The notes beneath the pieces were generated by a model. That model saw only the letters and a list, made by a program, of their open reading frames with translations, was not told the DNA's origin and searched no databases. Shown here in pieces: positions 24,025-32,983 of a stretch of 64,000 bases of DNA. Made by a program: the position numbers and the translations under genes. Origin of the DNA: Chitinophaga varians (GTDB taxonomy: Bacteria; Bacteroidota; Bacteroidia; Chitinophagales; Chitinophagaceae); assembly GCF_014529945.1 (NCBI RefSeq), contig NZ_JACVFB010000004.1, positions 496,001 through 560,000 of the forward strand, written 5' to 3'. The stretch's first letter is position 1. Each line of letters opens with the position of its first letter.

Positions 24025-24801
24025 ATGCCATACGCGATCGTTGTTGTGCCCGTAGCACCCCTCAGGGCAACCGCCGCACACAGAAGTGAAATGATTTCCC
24101 AGCTGCTTTGGGGCGAAGGGGTGGAAATCATCAACACAGCCCCCGACGGATGGGTGGAAGTGGTTAACCAGTACGACGGCTATACCGGCTGGGCTTCCCA
24201 GTCACACCTCGAAGAAGTTTCCGAAGAGATATACCTGGCCCCGGCTACCCACTACCTGCAGGAATGGAACAATGAAATCCTGCTCAACGGTCAACCTATG
24301 ATCGTACCCTTTGGTTGTTTGTTGAAAGGGTATACCAACCTTTCCGCAAAATGGGGAAATACACAGGTGACTTTATTAGAGAAACCTCCTATACTGCCTG
24401 CAGCAGGAACGCCGGTGAATGTGAAACATCTGCTGGCAGATGCGATGAAATTTCTGAATACGGCTTATCTCTGGGGCGGTAGGAATGTCTTTGGGGTGGA
24501 TTGCTCCGGTTTTGTACAAAATGTATTTAAACTGTCGGGGATACCTTTACTCCGCGATGCGTCGCAACAAGCTACACAGGGTACCACGGTCGACTTTCTA
24601 CAGGAAGCCAGGCTGGGGGACCTCGCCTTTTTTGATAACCCGGAAGGAAGAATTACCCATGTGGGCCTCTTGCTCAATGATCACGAAATCATCCACTCTT
24701 CCGGTAAGGTACGCATAGATCCGATCGACAACCAGGGTATCATTAATGCTGATACCCACCTCAGAACGCACCAGCTGCGGATTATCAAAAGATTCTTTTA
24801 A
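24025..24801 (+). CDS. SH3-domain NlpC/P60 (C40) cell-wall peptidase
   Basis: The 258-residue protein has an N-terminal bacterial SH3 region (about 1-65, with GWVEVVNQYDGYTGWASQSHL), a second SH3-like part (about 70-120), and a C-terminal NlpC/P60 catalytic domain. Cys160 in GVDCSGFVQNVF, His212 in RITHVGLLL and His224 in IIHSSG form the expected triad. Such enzymes cut D-Glu to diamino-acid bonds in peptidoglycan stems. No signal peptide is visible, suggesting cytoplasmic muropeptide recycling, as for YkfC-type enzymes. It is divergent from the sigma-factor locus. Confidence 0.92.
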   Translation: MPYAIVVVPVAPLRATAAHRSEMISQLLWGEGVEIINTAPDGWVEVVNQYDGYTGWASQSHLEEVSEEIYLAPATHYLQEWNNEILLNGQPMIVPFGCLLKGYTNLSAKWGNTQVTLLEKPPILPAAGTPVNVKHLLADAMKFLNTAYLWGGRNVFGVDCSGFVQNVFKLSGIPLLRDASQQATQGTTVDFLQEARLGDLAFFDNPEGRITHVGLLLNDHEIIHSSGKVRIDPIDNQGIINADTHLRTHQLRIIKRFF

Positions 24802-24807
24802 AATTCC

Positions 24808-24883
24808 TTGATTTTCGATTTTTGAATTTTGAGATTTCGGGAGATGTCCGACAAAATCTCAAAATTCAAAAATCGAAAATCAA
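24808..24883. repeat. palindromic element with TTGATTTTCGATTTTT arms (copy 2), bidirectional terminator
   Basis: Perfect 30-bp arms occupy 24808-24837 and 24854-24883 around a 16-base loop that itself holds CGG/CCG. The left arm reads in heptamer-like steps TTGATTT, TCGATTT, TTGAATT, TTGAGAT. The 16-nt word TTGATTTTCGATTTTT also forms the outer arm of the element at 15097-15232. It lies between convergent genes. Confidence 0.9.
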
Positions 24884-24895
24884 AAAATAGGTTAT

Positions 24896-25435
24896 TTAGC
24901 TTTGTTTGAAGATCTTCCTGTAATCTTCGAAGCTCTGGTGAATGATCTGTTCCGCTTTTTCCTTGTTCTGGAATTCTTCCACGATTACAGATTTTTTCTC
25001 CAGTCTCTTGTACTCTTCGAAGAAGTGTCTCATTTCGTCAATAAAATGAGGCGGCAGTTCAGAGATATCATTGATGTGGTTTACGCTCATATCGTTTGCT
25101 GCCACGGCGATGATTTTATCATCCGCCTCGCCACCGTCTACCATCTGCATTACACCAATCACTTTGGCTTCAATGATGCACATCGGTACACATTCTACCT
25201 GAGACAGTACCAGGATATCCAGTGGATCATGGTCATCGCAGTAAGACTGTGGAATGAAACCATAATTGGCAGGATAGTATACAGAGGAATATAAAACGCG
25301 GTCCAGCTTCAGCAAACCGCTTTCTTTGTCCAGTTCATATTTGGCACGGCATCCCTTTGGAATCTCGATAATGGCATTTACAATGTGTGGTACCTCAGAT
25401 CCGGGACTCACACTGTGCCAGGGATTTGTCATCAT
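24896..25435 (-). CDS. ppa: inorganic pyrophosphatase (type I)
   Basis: Hydrolysis of pyrophosphate drives biosynthetic reactions. The 179-residue protein has the family I signature DDHDPLDILVL, with metal-binding Asp residues, preceded by KYELDKESGLLKLDRVLY and YPANYGFIPQSYC. The start is ATG 25435, with a second ATG at 25432. Its length matches the bacterial soluble enzyme. It is monocistronic and converges on the C40 peptidase. Confidence 0.96.
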   Translation of the reverse strand: MMTNPWHSVSPGSEVPHIVNAIIEIPKGCRAKYELDKESGLLKLDRVLYSSVYYPANYGFIPQSYCDDHDPLDILVLSQVECVPMCIIEAKVIGVMQMVDGGEADDKIIAVAANDMSVNHINDISELPPHFIDEMRHFFEEYKRLEKKSVIVEEFQNKEKAEQIIHQSFEDYRKIFKQS

Positions 25436-25669
25436 AATAATCTACTTTTCTGCTTTTAAGGTTTATTGTTCAATATTGTATTAATGTTTGAAAAGTGAAT
25501 ACAGTATTCACCTCACTTTTCATGAAGATATGGTCAGTGGCTTCCCTTGTTGGCCCTTGGAAATCAATTGCCCCTGCCCATTCATGCATCGGCAAAATTA
25601 AGGCAACTGATGATTAATAGCTAAAAATTATCCCTTTCTTACCCAAAAAAGCATGGAAAGAGGCAAAAA

Positions 25670-26149
25670 TCATTTAACAGCAGGAACTCCCATGCCGCCG
25701 GTAGTAGTGTCCGGCGTTAGTACAGTAGTGGAGTCCAGGCCCTGGCTGGCCGGGGGAATATAGTTAGGTATGATACTTTCAAATGTCAGTGAAATCTTCC
25801 ATTGACCACTTTCCTTTACCAGCTGCAGGATTTCCTGCTGATTGGCGGAGGAGTTCTGAATGGTCACCGAAGCTTTGTTGCCGTTTTCCTCTACGCCAAC
25901 GACTTCTATTTTGGCCTTCCGGATTTTTTCTCTTTCCGCATCGCTGCGGCGGCCGTCAAAAATTGAGTAAATCTGTATTACCTGCTGAGATTCTTTGGTG
26001 GCGTAGTCTCTTGCCTGGTCGAAGTTCGAATCCTGTATAGCGTGCATAAATGCCAGCGCTACCTCTTGAGGGGTGGCCCGTTTCTTACAGCTGCTCAGCA
26101 GCATCATTCCCATCACTGCCAGTGTCAGAATTCGACGATAATTGGTCAT
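25670..26149 (-). CDS. DUF4878-type lipoprotein
   Basis: The 159-residue protein has a lipoprotein signal peptide with lipobox LLSSC (Cys21). The mature region resembles DUF4878/SnoaL-like small lipoproteins: ATPQEVALAFMHAIQDSNFDQARDYA, then KIEVVGVEENGNKASVTI, then SGQWKISLTF. The C-terminal tail is rich in Thr and Pro (TTVLTPDTTTGG) and is probably disordered. Function is unknown. A near-consensus promoter lies just upstream at 26175-26206. Confidence 0.82.
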   Translation of the reverse strand: MTNYRRILTLAVMGMMLLSSCKKRATPQEVALAFMHAIQDSNFDQARDYATKESQQVIQIYSIFDGRRSDAEREKIRKAKIEVVGVEENGNKASVTIQNSSANQQEILQLVKESGQWKISLTFESIIPNYIPPASQGLDSTTVLTPDTTTGGMGVPAVK

Positions 26150-26174
26150 GCGGTCGATAATTATTATATCAGAA

Positions 26175-26206
26175 CAAAAATAGGGTTAAACATTCAAATC
26201 TGCAAA
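26175..26206 (-). promoter_or_regulatory. near-consensus promoter for DUF4878 lipoprotein
   Basis: On the minus strand, TTTG (26206-26203) is followed after 20 bases by TATTTTTG (26182-26175). Both boxes are perfect matches to the Bacteroidota consensus, with spacing one base longer than usual. The predicted start is about 20 bases from the ATG at 26149. Confidence 0.6.
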
Positions 26207-26319
26207 GTACTATCACCGCAATGCTGAATCACAGGCTTCCGAACTGAATTATCCCCTTAAAAAAACAGGTAACTTACTGCAAAGACCGTTAAAAAAGCGT
26301 TAATATTCAAAAAAATTTT

Positions 26320-26383
26320 CATTTAGTCATTTATAAATTAAGAGGCTACAATATTGACCTTTCAATTTATAAATAACTAAATG
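26320..26383. repeat. 20-bp inverted repeat with octamer words
   Basis: CATTTAGTCATTTATAAATT (26320-26339) pairs with AATTTATAAATAACTAAATG (26364-26383) with a single mismatch. The arms contain the CTAAATGA/ATAAATAA-type octamers found elsewhere in the window. It follows the phoH stop (minus strand, 26398) and is a plausible terminator for it. Confidence 0.75.
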
Positions 26384-26397
26384 AAAAAATTTGTCAA

Positions 26398-27360
26398 TTA
26401 TCCTTCTCTCTCTTTATCTGCGTCATAGGCGCGGATGATGGCTTTCACCAGGCGGTGACGCACCACGTCTTCTTCATCCAGCTCTACAGACCCGATACCA
26501 TCGATGTTACGCAGGATACGGGTCGCTTTTTCAAGGCCCGATTTCTGGTTCTTCGGCAGGTCAATCTGGGTAAGGTCGCCGGTAATGATAGCTTTGGCGG
26601 AGGCACCGATACGTGTCAGGAACATTTTGATCTGCAGATCAGTGGCATTCTGCGCTTCGTCGAGGATAATAAAGGAATTATCCAGTGTACGGCCACGCAT
26701 ATAAGCCAGCGGCGCTATTTCTATGACGCGATTGGTCATATAATAACTCAGCTTTTCTGCCGGGATCATATCGTCCAGCGCATCATACAATGGCCGCAGA
26801 TAAGGATCGATTTTTTCTTTCAGATCGCCGGGAAGGAACCCGAGGCTTTCACCTGCTTCCACTGCCGGACGGGTAAGAATGATTTTTTTAACAGCTTTGT
26901 TTTTTAATGCACGTACTGCCAACGCCACAGCGGTATAGGTTTTACCCGTACCCGCCGGTCCAATGGCAAATACAATGTCATTCTTGTCCGCCAGTGCGAC
27001 CATCTTTTTCTGGTTGGCTGTACGGGCCCGTACCGTACGGGCATTCGGACCAAACACCAGCACCTCGTTAGGGTTACGGTCGCTGAAATGATCCACTGCC
27101 GTTCCCTCTTCATCGCCCAGAATCTGCTCAAAGTAATTCTCCGTCAGATTACCATTACGCTCGAGATATTTTACGATTTGACTGATTTTTTCCTCCGCTG
27201 TGGCCACTTCTTCCGGTGCCCCACTCAATTTTAACTGGGTACCCCTGGACAGGATCTTCAACAGCGGGAATTTTTTCTTCAGCAAATCCAGCTTTCCGTT
27301 GTTAACACCGAAAAACTCAATGGGATTAATACTGTCTAAGTTAATAATGGATTCAGTCAA
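26398..27360 (-). CDS. PhoH family ATPase
   Basis: The 320-residue protein has a PIN-less PhoH/YbeZ-like layout: an N-terminal KH-like segment (about 20-80) followed by a P-loop ATPase with Walker A GPAGTGKT (134-141) and Walker B FIILDEAQNAT. YbeZ-type proteins work with the YbeY endoribonuclease in rRNA processing; YbeY is not in this window. The start codon must be TTG (27360), since a TAA lies five codons upstream and no ATG intervenes. Confidence 0.93.
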   Translation of the reverse strand: MTESIINLDSINPIEFFGVNNGKLDLLKKKFPLLKILSRGTQLKLSGAPEEVATAEEKISQIVKYLERNGNLTENYFEQILGDEEGTAVDHFSDRNPNEVLVFGPNARTVRARTANQKKMVALADKNDIVFAIGPAGTGKTYTAVALAVRALKNKAVKKIILTRPAVEAGESLGFLPGDLKEKIDPYLRPLYDALDDMIPAEKLSYYMTNRVIEIAPLAYMRGRTLDNSFIILDEAQNATDLQIKMFLTRIGASAKAIITGDLTQIDLPKNQKSGLEKATRILRNIDGIGSVELDEEDVVRHRLVKAIIRAYDADKEREG

Positions 27361-27458
27361 TGATTCAATGATTTAAAGTCCAGGAAAATATTCGAAAATT
27401 CTCACTCCGAATATATGAATTTAAAGACAACCTGGAGAGCAGTATTGTTAAGCAATCA

Positions 27459-27914
27459 CTAAATTCTGTAACCGTTTTGTTTGAATGCTTCTACTTTCGC
27501 AGCAATGGCATCGTTGGTCAACGCAAACATACGCGCAGCCAGTACCGCAGCATTGCGCGCACCTGCTTTACCTACGGCTAAAGTGCCTACAGGAACGCCT
27601 GACGGCATTTGAACAATGGAATACAGCGCGTCGATACCTCCAGGCAAACCACCTTCCAACGGTACACCCAATACAGGTAAAGAAGTGAACGCAGATACTA
27701 CGCCAGGCAGATGCGCCGCCATACCAGCTGCCGCAATCACCACGCCGAAACCTTTCTCCTTCGCAGTCATACACAACTCACGTACCTGCTCCGGATTACG
27801 GTGGGCGGATGCTACTACCATTTCACCTTCAATGCCAAAGTATTGGAGATATTTCTGTGATTCTTCCATTACAGGTTTGTCACTCTCGGATCCCATGATA
27901 ATCAGAACTTTCAT
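27459..27914 (-). CDS. purE: 5-(carboxyamino)imidazole ribonucleotide mutase PurE
   Basis: PurE interconverts N5-CAIR and CAIR in purine synthesis. The 151-residue protein has the class I motifs MGSESDKPVM (phosphate-binding Ser/Asp), SAHRNPEQ (catalytic His) and AAAGMAAHLPGVVSA, plus GVPLEGGLPGGIDALYSIVQMP. The usual GSDSD and SAHRTP words are slightly altered to GSESD and SAHRNP. PurK is not adjacent. Confidence 0.95.
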   Translation of the reverse strand: MKVLIIMGSESDKPVMEESQKYLQYFGIEGEMVVASAHRNPEQVRELCMTAKEKGFGVVIAAAGMAAHLPGVVSAFTSLPVLGVPLEGGLPGGIDALYSIVQMPSGVPVGTLAVGKAGARNAAVLAARMFALTNDAIAAKVEAFKQNGYRI

Positions 27915-28197
27915 TAATTGATGTTTTATTTTATGTGAAAATTAGTTTATTTGTAGCCCCGGCTCTGCCCGGAAATGAATGCGAAGATATTGATCAATCA
28001 ACAAAATCTGAAAACTGAAAATCCACAACTGGTGGATAATTCTCTGAACAACAAGCACTACCGGAAAACAATCGGGTGTAAAAAACGGGAAAATCATACC
28101 GGAAGTTGTACCTTTTGATACTGTAATGGCGCTTTTTTGTCATATAATGTCTATTTTGAGCTTAAATACACAACGATCTTAGAATCCCGCTAGTTAA
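27915..28197. other. divergent intergenic region purE / histidine kinase
   Basis: The 283 bases separate divergent genes. They contain one short inverted repeat, ATCCAC-aactg-GTGGAT (28021-28037), and A+T-rich stretches near both starts. No clear promoter or RNA element was recognised. Confidence 0.5.
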
Positions 28198-30846
28198 ATG
28201 AAGGACGTTATGCTGGAACAGCATTACCGGCATCTGCAGCATCTGGAAGCTGCCATCAATGCCTGCGCATTGTCTGTGAACTTGGATGCCGCTGAATGCA
28301 TTACTACCCTGAACCCGCGAATGGCCAACGCGCTGCAGCAACCATCGGAACTGATCTCCGGACGCTACTTCAGGGAATTACTCCTGCCCGCCGATGAAAA
28401 ACAGTGGGCCCGGATCTGGCAACAGCTACAGGCCGGACAATCCGTACAGGAGCAAATCTGCTTTCTGCTGCATGGGAACACCCAACTGTGGCTGGAATCG
28501 GCTATCTACCCCGTAATGGGCAACGATGGCCGGCTACAGGAATGCCTCCTCGTAGGCCTCGATATCACCGACCGTAAACTGCCCGAACTCCGGGTCATGG
28601 AAGATGAACAATATTTCCGTCAGATACTCGAAAACCTCCCCGTAGGCCTGCAACAGTTCGAACCAGACGGCACCTGCGTGGAGATGAACAGCCGTCAACG
28701 CCAGATATGGGGCGCCCAACACGCTTTCCTCACCAATCCGGAATACAAATGGCTGCAAGACCCGTTCTACCGGCTCAATGGCCTCGCCCGCATGTTCGAG
28801 GAAGCCCGCGATACCGGTAAAACACTGAAACGCGAAATCCTGCTCAACTACGCGGAAAAGAACTATGGCAACGTCACCCGCCTGTTCCCGCTGTACTACG
28901 AAGCCACCATCTTCCCGGTAACAGACCGCCAGAGCAGAATGGCCAACTACTTCCTGATCCTCGACGATATCACGGAGAAAAAAGTAGCGGAAATCAGCCT
29001 CCAGAAAAGCGAAAGACTACTCGATAATATCATCGAAAACCTCCCCATCGGTTATATACAGTTTGATAACTTCGGCTTTATCCGCCGCATCAATCAAACA
29101 CAACGATTTTTCTTTAATAGCCCGCATCCTGCAGCCCGCCGGAATTTCAACGTGATGAACGATGAACTGGCCACCCGCTTTGAACTGGACAAACTATTCC
29201 TCCAGGCACTCGAAGAAGGGAACCCGCTGCGCGTGGAAAAGAAAATAGATTTCAGCCAGGATGAACGATGGACGACCGTAGGCCGCGAAGTATACCTCGA
29301 CCTCACCGTGTTCCCGGTAGTGGAACCCGTGGATAAAGAGATGATCGTGGTAGCGCTGGTAAACGATATCACCGATAAAAAAATGCAGGAACTGGAAAAT
29401 GTCAAAAACCAGGAATTCCTGCTACAGACAGGCGAAATCGGAAAAATAGGCGGCTGGGAATTGGACCTCGATACAGAAGAGGTACGCTGGTCCTACGAGT
29501 CATACAAAATACACGATGCGGAACCGGATACGCCAATCAATTACCGGGCAGCTATCAGCTTTTTCTCGCCGGAATCCCAGCCTGTACTGGAAGGACTGGT
29601 GAAGCAGTGTATCGAAACAGGAAAACCATTCGACGCACAACTGACCATCATCTCCGCCAAACAACAAACCAAAAGAGTCCGTTGCATCGGACAGCCGGGA
29701 TATGACAACGGCAAACGTACACGCCTCTTCGGAGTGGTGCAGGACGTAACCGAGCAATCGGCCATCCGGGAAGCATTGACCCGCAACACGGAGCTGATGC
29801 GCCTCTTCTTCGATACGGTGGATATGGGCTATGCGGCCATGGAAAAAGATGGTAAACTCAATTTCCTCAATCAGAAAGCCGAAAAAATGATCGGCCAGAA
29901 AGTGGAAATGGGCAGCAATATTTTTGAAGTGTTCCCCAGACTCTCCGGCACCGTGTTCTATGCACGCCTGCAGGAATGCATACAGTTGCAACAGTCACAA
30001 TCTTTCGGTATCTATTTCCCTAAACCGGACAAATGGTACGACTTCCTCCTGACACCCATGCAGGACGGCGGTATCTCGGTCTTCATGCGCGATATCACAG
30101 AAAGCCGTAAGATGCAGAAAGACCTGCGCAAAGCGAACGACCAGCTGTCTAACCTAAACAAAAATCTGGTCAACCAGAACAAGCAGCTGGAAGACTTCGC
30201 CCATATTACATCGCACAACCTGCGTGCGCCAATCGCTAACCTGCGCGCACTGATGCAGATGCACAACGAAGCATCTTCCCAGCAGGAAAGAGAGCTGTAT
30301 CTGGGCATGCTGCATGAGGTGATCAAAAAGATTGATGAAACGCTCAACGACCTGGTGGAGGTGGTGCAGATACGGAAAGATGTGAATGTGGAAAAAGAAA
30401 AACTGTTGTTCTCAGAGCGGGTGCAAAAAGTGAAAGATATTCTGTTGGTAGATATCGAAACCAGTAATATCAAAATTACCTATGATTTTGACCAGGCGCC
30501 GCAGATAGAGTATCCGCGGGTGTATCTCGACAGTATCCTGCAAAACTTCATTACCAATGCGATCCGCTATCGTTCACCGGAACGGGAACCGGAGTTGCAT
30601 TTACAGACATCGAAGGAAAACGATAACATCGTGCTCACGGTGCAGGACAACGGCATCGGTATCGATATGGAACGTTTCGGCAACAAGCTGTTTGGCTTCC
30701 GGAAAACTTTTCACCGTAACAAAGATGCAAAAGGCATCGGGTTGTTTATCACTAAAACACAGGTGGAAGCAATGGGTGGAAGTATCAGGGCGGAAAGCAG
30801 GCCGGGACAAGGAACCAAATTTATTATTACATTTAGGCCGGAATAA
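28198..30846 (+). CDS. cytoplasmic multi-PAS sensor histidine kinase
   Basis: The 882-residue kinase has no membrane helix. About five PAS domains fill residues 10-640, marked by repeated endings such as LVGLDITDRKL, LILDDITEKKV, ALVNDITDKKM and GVVQDVTEQSA. A HisKA domain carries the phospho-acceptor His near residue 673 (ITSHNLRAPIANL). The HATPase domain shows NFITNAIRYRSP, DNGIGID and KGIGLFITKTQVEAMGG. PAS stacking suggests a cytosolic redox, energy or ligand signal. The response-regulator gene begins 8 bases after it, so the two form a pair. Confidence 0.94.
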   Translation: MKDVMLEQHYRHLQHLEAAINACALSVNLDAAECITTLNPRMANALQQPSELISGRYFRELLLPADEKQWARIWQQLQAGQSVQEQICFLLHGNTQLWLESAIYPVMGNDGRLQECLLVGLDITDRKLPELRVMEDEQYFRQILENLPVGLQQFEPDGTCVEMNSRQRQIWGAQHAFLTNPEYKWLQDPFYRLNGLARMFEEARDTGKTLKREILLNYAEKNYGNVTRLFPLYYEATIFPVTDRQSRMANYFLILDDITEKKVAEISLQKSERLLDNIIENLPIGYIQFDNFGFIRRINQTQRFFFNSPHPAARRNFNVMNDELATRFELDKLFLQALEEGNPLRVEKKIDFSQDERWTTVGREVYLDLTVFPVVEPVDKEMIVVALVNDITDKKMQELENVKNQEFLLQTGEIGKIGGWELDLDTEEVRWSYESYKIHDAEPDTPINYRAAISFFSPESQPVLEGLVKQCIETGKPFDAQLTIISAKQQTKRVRCIGQPGYDNGKRTRLFGVVQDVTEQSAIREALTRNTELMRLFFDTVDMGYAAMEKDGKLNFLNQKAEKMIGQKVEMGSNIFEVFPRLSGTVFYARLQECIQLQQSQSFGIYFPKPDKWYDFLLTPMQDGGISVFMRDITESRKMQKDLRKANDQLSNLNKNLVNQNKQLEDFAHITSHNLRAPIANLRALMQMHNEASSQQERELYLGMLHEVIKKIDETLNDLVEVVQIRKDVNVEKEKLLFSERVQKVKDILLVDIETSNIKITYDFDQAPQIEYPRVYLDSILQNFITNAIRYRSPEREPELHLQTSKENDNIVLTVQDNGIGIDMERFGNKLFGFRKTFHRNKDAKGIGLFITKTQVEAMGGSIRAESRPGQGTKFIITFRPE

Positions 30847-30854
30847 TCCCTTTT

Positions 30855-31244
30855 ATGAAGCTGATCAATATGATTTTTATAGTAGACGACGACCCAATTC
30901 ACCAGCAAATTGCTAAAATCATGATAGAACGGCAGGGGATATGCACCAATATCAGGGTGTTTTCAGATGCGCAGGATGTATTGGATCATATCCGGCAGCA
31001 TGCAGATAAGGTGGACGAGCTGCCCGACCTTATTCTGCTGGACCTCAATATGCCGATTATGGATGGCTGGGAGTTTTTGGACGAGTACAGCGTTTTTCAT
31101 GACCAGCTGCCCAAACAAATCCGCATCTTCGTGTTGACTTCTTCCATCGATGAGAAAGACAAAGAGCGTGTCCGTCACTATCCGGTGGTAAATGGCTATC
31201 TTACCAAACCCCTGTCCAAAGAGATTATTGACCACCTCTCTTAA
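30855..31244 (+). CDS. single-domain response regulator
   Basis: The 129-residue protein is a receiver domain alone. Acidic pocket residues Asp11 and Asp12 (IFIVDDDP), phospho-acceptor Asp63 (LILLDLNMP), Thr95 (FVLTSS) and Lys108 (YLTKPL) are all present. Without an output domain it probably passes phosphate on or acts by protein binding. It follows the PAS kinase by 8 bases. Its 3' end overlaps the convergent rpe gene by 20 bases. Confidence 0.93.
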   Translation: MKLINMIFIVDDDPIHQQIAKIMIERQGICTNIRVFSDAQDVLDHIRQHADKVDELPDLILLDLNMPIMDGWEFLDEYSVFHDQLPKQIRIFVLTSSIDEKDKERVRHYPVVNGYLTKPLSKEIIDHLS

Positions 31245-31872
31245 GTGCGGCAATTGTTTTTTCAGGATCTGCTGAAGCAAAGATGGAGCTGCCTGCCACC
31301 AGCACATTAGCGCCTGCCTGCACCAGCTGGCCGGCATTTTCTGTACTGATACCACCATCCACTTCTATCAGGGCTGTAGCCTGATTGTCTTTGATCAACT
31401 GACGTACCTGTCTTATTTTCTGATAGGTTTGTTCTATGAATGTTTGTCCGCCGAACCCCGGGTTAACGCTCATCACCAGCACCACATCAATATCGCGGAT
31501 CACGTTTTCCAGTACCACTGCCGGTGTATGCGGATTGAGGGCCACGCCGGCTTTCATGCCCAGACTTTTAATTTGCTGGATGTTGCGGTGCAGGTGTATG
31601 CAGGCTTCTGCGTGCACAGTGAGGATATCAGCACCGGCTTTTTTGAAATCGGCCGCATATTTCTCCGGCTCTTCTATCATCAGATGTACGTCGCATGGTT
31701 TGCGGGCCACCTTTTTAATCTGTGCGATCACCGGCAGGCCATAGCTGATATTGGGCACAAAACGGCCATCCATTACATCGAGGTGAAACCAGTCAGCTTC
31801 GCTGCGGTTCACCATTTCCACTTCTTTTCCCAGTTCAAGGAAATTGGCCGCCAGCAAGGACGGCGCTATCAT
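31225..31872 (-). CDS. rpe: ribulose-phosphate 3-epimerase
   Basis: The enzyme interconverts ribulose-5-phosphate and xylulose-5-phosphate. The TIM-barrel motifs are present: IAPSLLAANF, HLDVMDGRFVPNISYG (metal and catalytic residues), DVHLMIEEPE, VLVMSVNPGFGGQTFI and EVDGGISTENA. ATG at 31872 gives 215 residues and matches family starts; an in-frame TTG at 31890 would add six. The 3' end overlaps the response-regulator gene by 20 bases on the opposite strand. Confidence 0.97.
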   Translation of the reverse strand: MIAPSLLAANFLELGKEVEMVNRSEADWFHLDVMDGRFVPNISYGLPVIAQIKKVARKPCDVHLMIEEPEKYAADFKKAGADILTVHAEACIHLHRNIQQIKSLGMKAGVALNPHTPAVVLENVIRDIDVVLVMSVNPGFGGQTFIEQTYQKIRQVRQLIKDNQATALIEVDGGISTENAGQLVQAGANVLVAGSSIFASADPEKTIAALKRGGQ

Positions 31873-31952
31873 TACGGGAGCGTTTTCCAATAGTAATCAG
31901 TTTTATATACTAAATGTAAGCATTGCAGGGCACATAAATACGGGTAGCGCTG

Positions 31953-32960
31953 TTAGTGGCTCAACCGTTGCATGGCTTCTTTTGCTTCTTTAAAATCTTT
32001 TTTGAAAGACGCAGCTTTCGCATAGTCGTCTATCGCCTCTTTTTTATTGCCCAGCTGTTCCTGGCTCCGGGCGCGCTGGTAGTAGGCCTGTGCGTCGGTG
32101 GGAGCGGCTTTGGCGGCAAGGTTATAGAAGTTGTAAGCCTCCTTCCATTGATTCCTGCTGCTGTAGATGTTACCCAGCGCCATGTAAGCCGGTGAAAACC
32201 CCGGATCGGCTACAATGCATTTCCGGTAAGTGTTCATGGCCGCGTTGACATCTCCCAGTTCTTCCTGCACCTGGCCGGCATCGTAGAGCGGGGTTGCATT
32301 CAGGGAGTCCTGATGCCAGGCTTCCGTATAGTAGCGAACGGCTTCCGGCATTTTGCGGGTGCGCAGCAGATCGGCCAGTTCCAGCATCGCTTCGTATTCC
32401 GGATGTGGGCCTGCGGCGGCAATGGCTGTTTTCAGATGCGCAATGGCGGCGGTGATATCATGACGATCTTCTGCCATGCGCGCTTTCAGGTAAAAAGCTT
32501 TGTCCCTTCCTTCGGCAGTGCCGGCCAGTACGTTTGCCAGGCTGTCGGCCTGCGTAGCGTGTTTGTTCTCCAGCATGGCGGTGGCCAGTTTGTACTGAAG
32601 GTACGTATAGGTGGGAGCGTTAGCCAGCGCCTGGCTGAAATGATGCTCCGCTTTGTCGTAATGATTTTCCAACAGCGCGGCTTCTCCTGCGCCGGCCCAA
32701 TAGTCGGGATTCGCCGGCTTCAGGCTGGCAGCTTTTTCAAAGTCCAGCTGCGCGAGGTTGGGATTGGTATTAAACAGCAGCAATGCGCGGCGGTAGTACA
32801 GCGCATCCTGGTCCGGGAAATGTTGAATAGAGTCTGTCACCGGCCGGATAATATCGCTGTACAGCACGGAGTCAGCGCCTGATTGCGCTTCGGGCTTTTG
32901 GTGTTGGTTATTACAGGCCACGACACCAGCCATGGCCACCAGGATAGGTAAATATTTCAT
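31953..32960 (-). CDS. tetratricopeptide-repeat lipoprotein
   Basis: The 335-residue protein has a lipoprotein signal peptide with lipobox GVVAC (Cys16). The rest is tetratricopeptide repeats, for example YWAGAGEAALLENHYDKAEHHF, AAMNTYRKCIVADPGFSPAY and AYYQRARSQEQLGNKKEAIDDY. It is probably a periplasmic scaffold with unknown partners. It starts 23 bases after the thrC stop on the same strand, so it may be read with the thr operon. Confidence 0.85.
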   Translation of the reverse strand: MKYLPILVAMAGVVACNNQHQKPEAQSGADSVLYSDIIRPVTDSIQHFPDQDALYYRRALLLFNTNPNLAQLDFEKAASLKPANPDYWAGAGEAALLENHYDKAEHHFSQALANAPTYTYLQYKLATAMLENKHATQADSLANVLAGTAEGRDKAFYLKARMAEDRHDITAAIAHLKTAIAAAGPHPEYEAMLELADLLRTRKMPEAVRYYTEAWHQDSLNATPLYDAGQVQEELGDVNAAMNTYRKCIVADPGFSPAYMALGNIYSSRNQWKEAYNFYNLAAKAAPTDAQAYYQRARSQEQLGNKKEAIDDYAKAASFKKDFKEAKEAMQRLSH

Positions 32961-32983
32961 ACACCGCCAAAACTAAGAAATCC

